A stretch of DNA of 8,791 nucleotides from assembly GCA_020216965.1 (NCBI GenBank), contig JAIWOJ010000056.1, forward strand, positions 1 to 8,791. Reading direction: 5' to 3'. The notes beneath the pieces are model-generated. The model had not been told where the DNA came from. It worked only from the letters and a program-made list of their open reading frames with translations, and ran no database searches. The first letter of the stretch is position 1, and each line of letters opens with the position of its first letter. The position numbers and the translations under genes were made by a program. Positions 7,289 to 8,791 of the stretch are shown in pieces. The DNA comes from Prosthecobacter sp. (lineage in GTDB: Bacteria > Verrucomicrobiota > Verrucomicrobiia > Verrucomicrobiales > Verrucomicrobiaceae).

Positions 7289-7528
7289 TCAGGGAAGCAG
7301 GTTCACTGCCCGCGCGCGCTTGACTTCTGTGGAGACTTTGCGGTGCAGCCAAGCGGGAAGTCCAGTCACACGGCGGGGCTGTAGTTTGCCAGTCTCGGTC
7401 AGGAAGCGCTGGAGGATGTCAGGATTGGTGTATGTCAATTTATCCAGCGGAATGTCCGCACGACGGCGGGGCATACGGCGGTTGTTTTTGCGAAGGGAGA
7501 TGAGCCTCTCTGTGGTCTTAGGTTGCAT
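7289..7528 (-). CDS. rpsR: Small ribosomal subunit protein S18 (Cys-free)
   Basis: S18 of the 30S subunit, which binds next to S6 on 16S rRNA. From the ATG at 7528 the product has 79 residues, the usual size. A basic N-terminus (RKNNRRMPRRR, 13-23) is followed by the family core: IPLDKLTYTNPDILQRFLTE (26-45), GKLQPRRVTGLPAW (47-60) with the RRVTG hallmark, and VKRARAVNLLP (69-79) at the C-terminus. The protein has no Cys, so it is a zinc-free form. The frame is open to a GTG at 7573, which would add 15 residues and overlap rpmG by 14 bases; the ATG start is preferred on length, leaving 31 bases after rpmG. In many bacteria rpsR lies with rpsF, ssb and rplI; here it follows rpmG instead. A hairpin with a T tract follows the stop. 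Confidence 0.95.
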   Translation of the reverse strand: MQPKTTERLISLRKNNRRMPRRRADIPLDKLTYTNPDILQRFLTETGKLQPRRVTGLPAWLHRKVSTEVKRARAVNLLP

Positions 7529-7559
7529 GATGTCGTAGGTAAAAGGGGCTTCCTGTCGA

Positions 7560-7733
7560 TCAGCGGATCTCACGATGCAGGGTGCGGCGTTTGAGGAAGG
7601 GATTAAATTTTACCTTCTCAAGGCGACCGGGCGTACGAGGGCTTTTTTTGTTGCGGGTGCTCACATAGCGAGATGTGGGCTTACCCTCGGCTTTGGCCTC
7701 GGTGCATTCAAGGATGATAATTTCTCTAGGCAT
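7560..7733 (-). CDS. rpmG: Large ribosomal subunit protein L33 (single-Cys, zinc-free form)
   Basis: A 57-residue ribosomal protein of the 50S subunit near the E site, easily missed because it is so short. Translation from the ATG at 7733 gives [14 protein letters not shown], then [14 protein letters not shown] (17-30), [14 protein letters not shown] (37-50) and TLHREIR at the end, stopping with TGA at 7560-7562. [12 protein letters not shown] is a clear L33 hallmark. The only Cys is C10, so the zinc-binding form with two Cys pairs is excluded and this is the C-minus form. The start lies 23 bases after the stop of the DksA-like gene; the leader is CTCGCTCCATTTTTT with no Shine-Dalgarno. Gene order DksA-like, rpmG, rpsR with short gaps indicates one operon. 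Confidence 0.96.
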   Translation of the reverse strand: MPREIIILECTEAKAEGKPTSRYVSTRNKKSPRTPGRLEKVKFNPFLKRRTLHREIR

Positions 7734-7756
7734 AAAAAATGGAGCGAGAGGCTAGG

Positions 7757-8770
7757 TTATTCCTTACTGAAGTCAAGGGACTCATTGGCTGACTGCTTTG
7801 TTTTTGAGGAGCTGGAGCTGTCTGATGCGTCCTCGTCATCCTCGTCATCCTCAGCGTCTGCGGATTCATCCAGGCCGAAGAGAGAGCGCACGGGCCGCGT
7901 CCAGCGTCCACCGCGTTGCTCGCTTTCGATCCTGGCCTGGCTACCGACGGTAAAACGGGTAAATGGCAGTGCTTCGAGGCGCTCTTCAGGAATCAGTTCA
8001 CCGGACATCTCACAGATTCCGTAGGTGCCTTGTTCAATGCGCTTGAGAGCCTCGTTGATTTCATAAATGGCATCCTGCTCTTTGGCGAGTAGGCTGAGGG
8101 CAAAGTCACGATCATAAGCATCGCTGCCGGCATCGGCCTGGTGCATCCCAAACGCGGATTCGTTGCTGTCGGCATTGCGCAGATTTTCATTGGTCACGCC
8201 TTCTGCTGCGTTGAGATAGACGTCGCGGAGTTCGACGAGCCTCTGCTTTGCCTTTTTGAGGAATGCGGCAGGGAGAACGGGTTTTTTAGGAGGACTATCG
8301 AGTGTGATGCCGTCTTCGAGGGCGCTGGGGGCGCGGCGATTCACCACGGGCACCTTGACGGCGGGTATGGGGCTCTTTTTGGCGGGCGGTGGCGCGCTTT
8401 TGGTGGCTACTTTTTTGGCCGCCGTGGGCTGTTTGGGGGCGCTGGGGGCTGGCTTCGCAGGCGGCGCTTTCGCGGGAGCTTTTTTGGCAACTGGTGCCTT
8501 CGCTGGGGCTGGCTTCGTGGCTGGGGCTGACTTTTTGGCTGGCGGCGGGGCCTTTTTGGCTGGGGCCGCTTTTTTCACGGGGAGAGCTTTTTTGGCTTGG
8601 GCTGCGGCCTTCACTGCTTTTTTGGCCGGTGCAGGCTTGGTCTTCTTGGCCGCAGGCGCTTTTGCTGCCTTTGATGCAGACTTGGCTGGAGCCTTCTTGG
8701 CAGGCTTGGCTGGTGCCTTTTTGGCGGGCTTGGCTGGAGCCTTGGGCGCAGGTTTCTTGTTCGCTGGCAT
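7757..8770 (-). CDS. DksA/TraR-family protein with H1-like basic N-terminus and acidic tail
   Basis: A 337-residue protein with three regions. Residues 1 to about 140 are Lys/Ala/Pro-rich (about 39 Lys, no acidic residue before E152), like the tail of histone H1 or bacterial H1-like proteins. Residues about 165-285 resemble DksA/TraR proteins of the YocK/YteA general-stress type: a coiled-coil arm, DAGSDAYDRDFALSLLAKEQ (213-232), then IYEINEALKRIEQGTYGICE (235-254) and the ribbon region MSGELIPEERLEALPFTRF (255-273). The four zinc Cys are reduced to one, C253, so zinc is unlikely to be bound. Residues about 300-322 are acidic and Ser-rich. DksA relatives bind RNA polymerase through the secondary channel; whether this one does, or uses the basic tail to hold DNA or rRNA, is inference. 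The ATG at 8770 is preceded by no Shine-Dalgarno, and the promoter is outside the window. It heads an operon with rpmG and rpsR. Family confident, function not. Confidence 0.85.
   Translation of the reverse strand: MPANKKPAPKAPAKPAKKAPAKPAKKAPAKSASKAAKAPAAKKTKPAPAKKAVKAAAQAKKALPVKKAAPAKKAPPPAKKSAPATKPAPAKAPVAKKAPAKAPPAKPAPSAPKQPTAAKKVATKSAPPPAKKSPIPAVKVPVVNRRAPSALEDGITLDSPPKKPVLPAAFLKKAKQRLVELRDVYLNAAEGVTNENLRNADSNESAFGMHQADAGSDAYDRDFALSLLAKEQDAIYEINEALKRIEQGTYGICEMSGELIPEERLEALPFTRFTVGSQARIESEQRGGRWTRPVRSLFGLDESADAEDDEDDEDASDSSSSSKTKQSANESLDFSKE
7829..7855. repeat. 9-bp coding microsatellite in the acidic tail
   Basis: TCCTCGTCA is repeated at 7830-7838 and 7839-7847 and continues as TCCTCAG. 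On the minus strand it encodes the DDEDDED acidic stretch of the DksA-like protein. The unit is a multiple of three, so gain or loss of copies would alter the tail length but keep the frame. Confidence 0.6.
8351..8770. repeat. Low-complexity Lys/Ala/Pro-coding tract with 24-bp tandem repeat
   Basis: This stretch encodes the first 140 residues of the DksA-like protein. GCC and AAA/AAG codons recur, giving many copies of a TTTTTTGGC-like word on the plus strand. The clearest internal repeat is a 24-bp tandem at 8688-8711 and 8712-8735 with three mismatches, encoding AKPAKKAP twice (residues 13-28). The mismatches are third-position changes, so the amino-acid repeat is exact while the DNA has drifted. 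Such tracts usually vary in length between strains. Confidence 0.75.
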
Positions 8771-8791
8771 GTCTCTGGGAGGCGCGGGTTT

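Noticed and set aside
7575..8024. Plus-strand 149-residue ORF with a poly-Ser stretch
   Set aside because: Antisense to rpmG and the end of the DksA-like gene, both well supported; the poly-Ser is the opposite strand of the acidic repeat.
8141..8530. Plus-strand 129-residue ORF rich in Gly, Arg and Trp
   Set aside because: It is the reverse-strand shadow of the Lys/Ala/Pro-coding tract of the DksA-like gene; its composition follows entirely from the repeated codons there.
8351..8770. Runs of six A on the coding strand as programmed frameshift sites
   Set aside because: The runs are in-frame Lys-Lys codons after Ala GCC, not the X-XXY-YYZ arrangement, and no stem-loop or alternate product is evident; they follow from composition.
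1..8791. CTAG tetranucleotide seen often across the window
   Set aside because: By rough count about 28 occurrences, near random expectation; notable only against genomes that avoid CTAG and not evidence of anything specific.

Overview
The window carries eight protein-coding genes and no rRNA, tRNA, CRISPR array or insertion sequence that I can see. By eye the base composition is moderately GC-rich. The short 'MGIF...' start of AccD, the DksA/TraR-type protein with a long Lys/Ala/Pro-rich N-terminus next to ribosomal protein genes, and the lack of clear Shine-Dalgarno sequences suggest a member of the Verrucomicrobia (Prosthecobacter/Verrucomicrobium-like). This is inference from protein style, not a database match. 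It looks like ordinary chromosome rather than a mobile island.

Left part (1-1856): a minus-strand gene for a GH67-like (alpha-glucuronidase-fold) TIM-barrel protein that lacks the usual N-terminal domain, then an 82-base divergent intergenic region with a tandem CCTAGAA heptamer. Middle part, plus strand (1857-6396): a three-domain glutaminase-STAS-cyclic-nucleotide-binding fusion, a ComF-type double zinc-finger phosphoribosyltransferase, the acetyl-CoA carboxylase beta subunit AccD, and an AraC-family regulator only 16 bases after accD. The first two are probably co-transcribed, and the last two probably also. The 127 bases between comF and accD hold a 9-bp direct repeat at 20-bp spacing, probably marking a separate transcription unit.

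Right part, minus strand (8770 down to 6409): a zinc-ribbon-less DksA/TraR-like protein with a histone-H1-like basic N-terminus and an acidic C-terminus, ribosomal protein L33 (rpmG, 57 aa), ribosomal protein S18 (rpsR), a hairpin followed by a T tract, and the FolE2-type GTP cyclohydrolase I. The first three look like one operon; folE2 begins 15 bases beyond the hairpin, so it is either separately transcribed or under attenuation.

The most interesting pattern is in this right part. All four products are the forms that do without a structural or fixed zinc: DksA-like with one Cys, L33 with one Cys, S18 with none, and FolE2 rather than the zinc enzyme FolE. In other bacteria several such paralogs are induced together under zinc starvation. 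Whether this is a zinc-sparing locus or just the only copies in this genome cannot be decided from the window. Bases 1-16 and 8771-8791 hold nothing I can identify; the promoter of the right-hand operon lies beyond the window edge.
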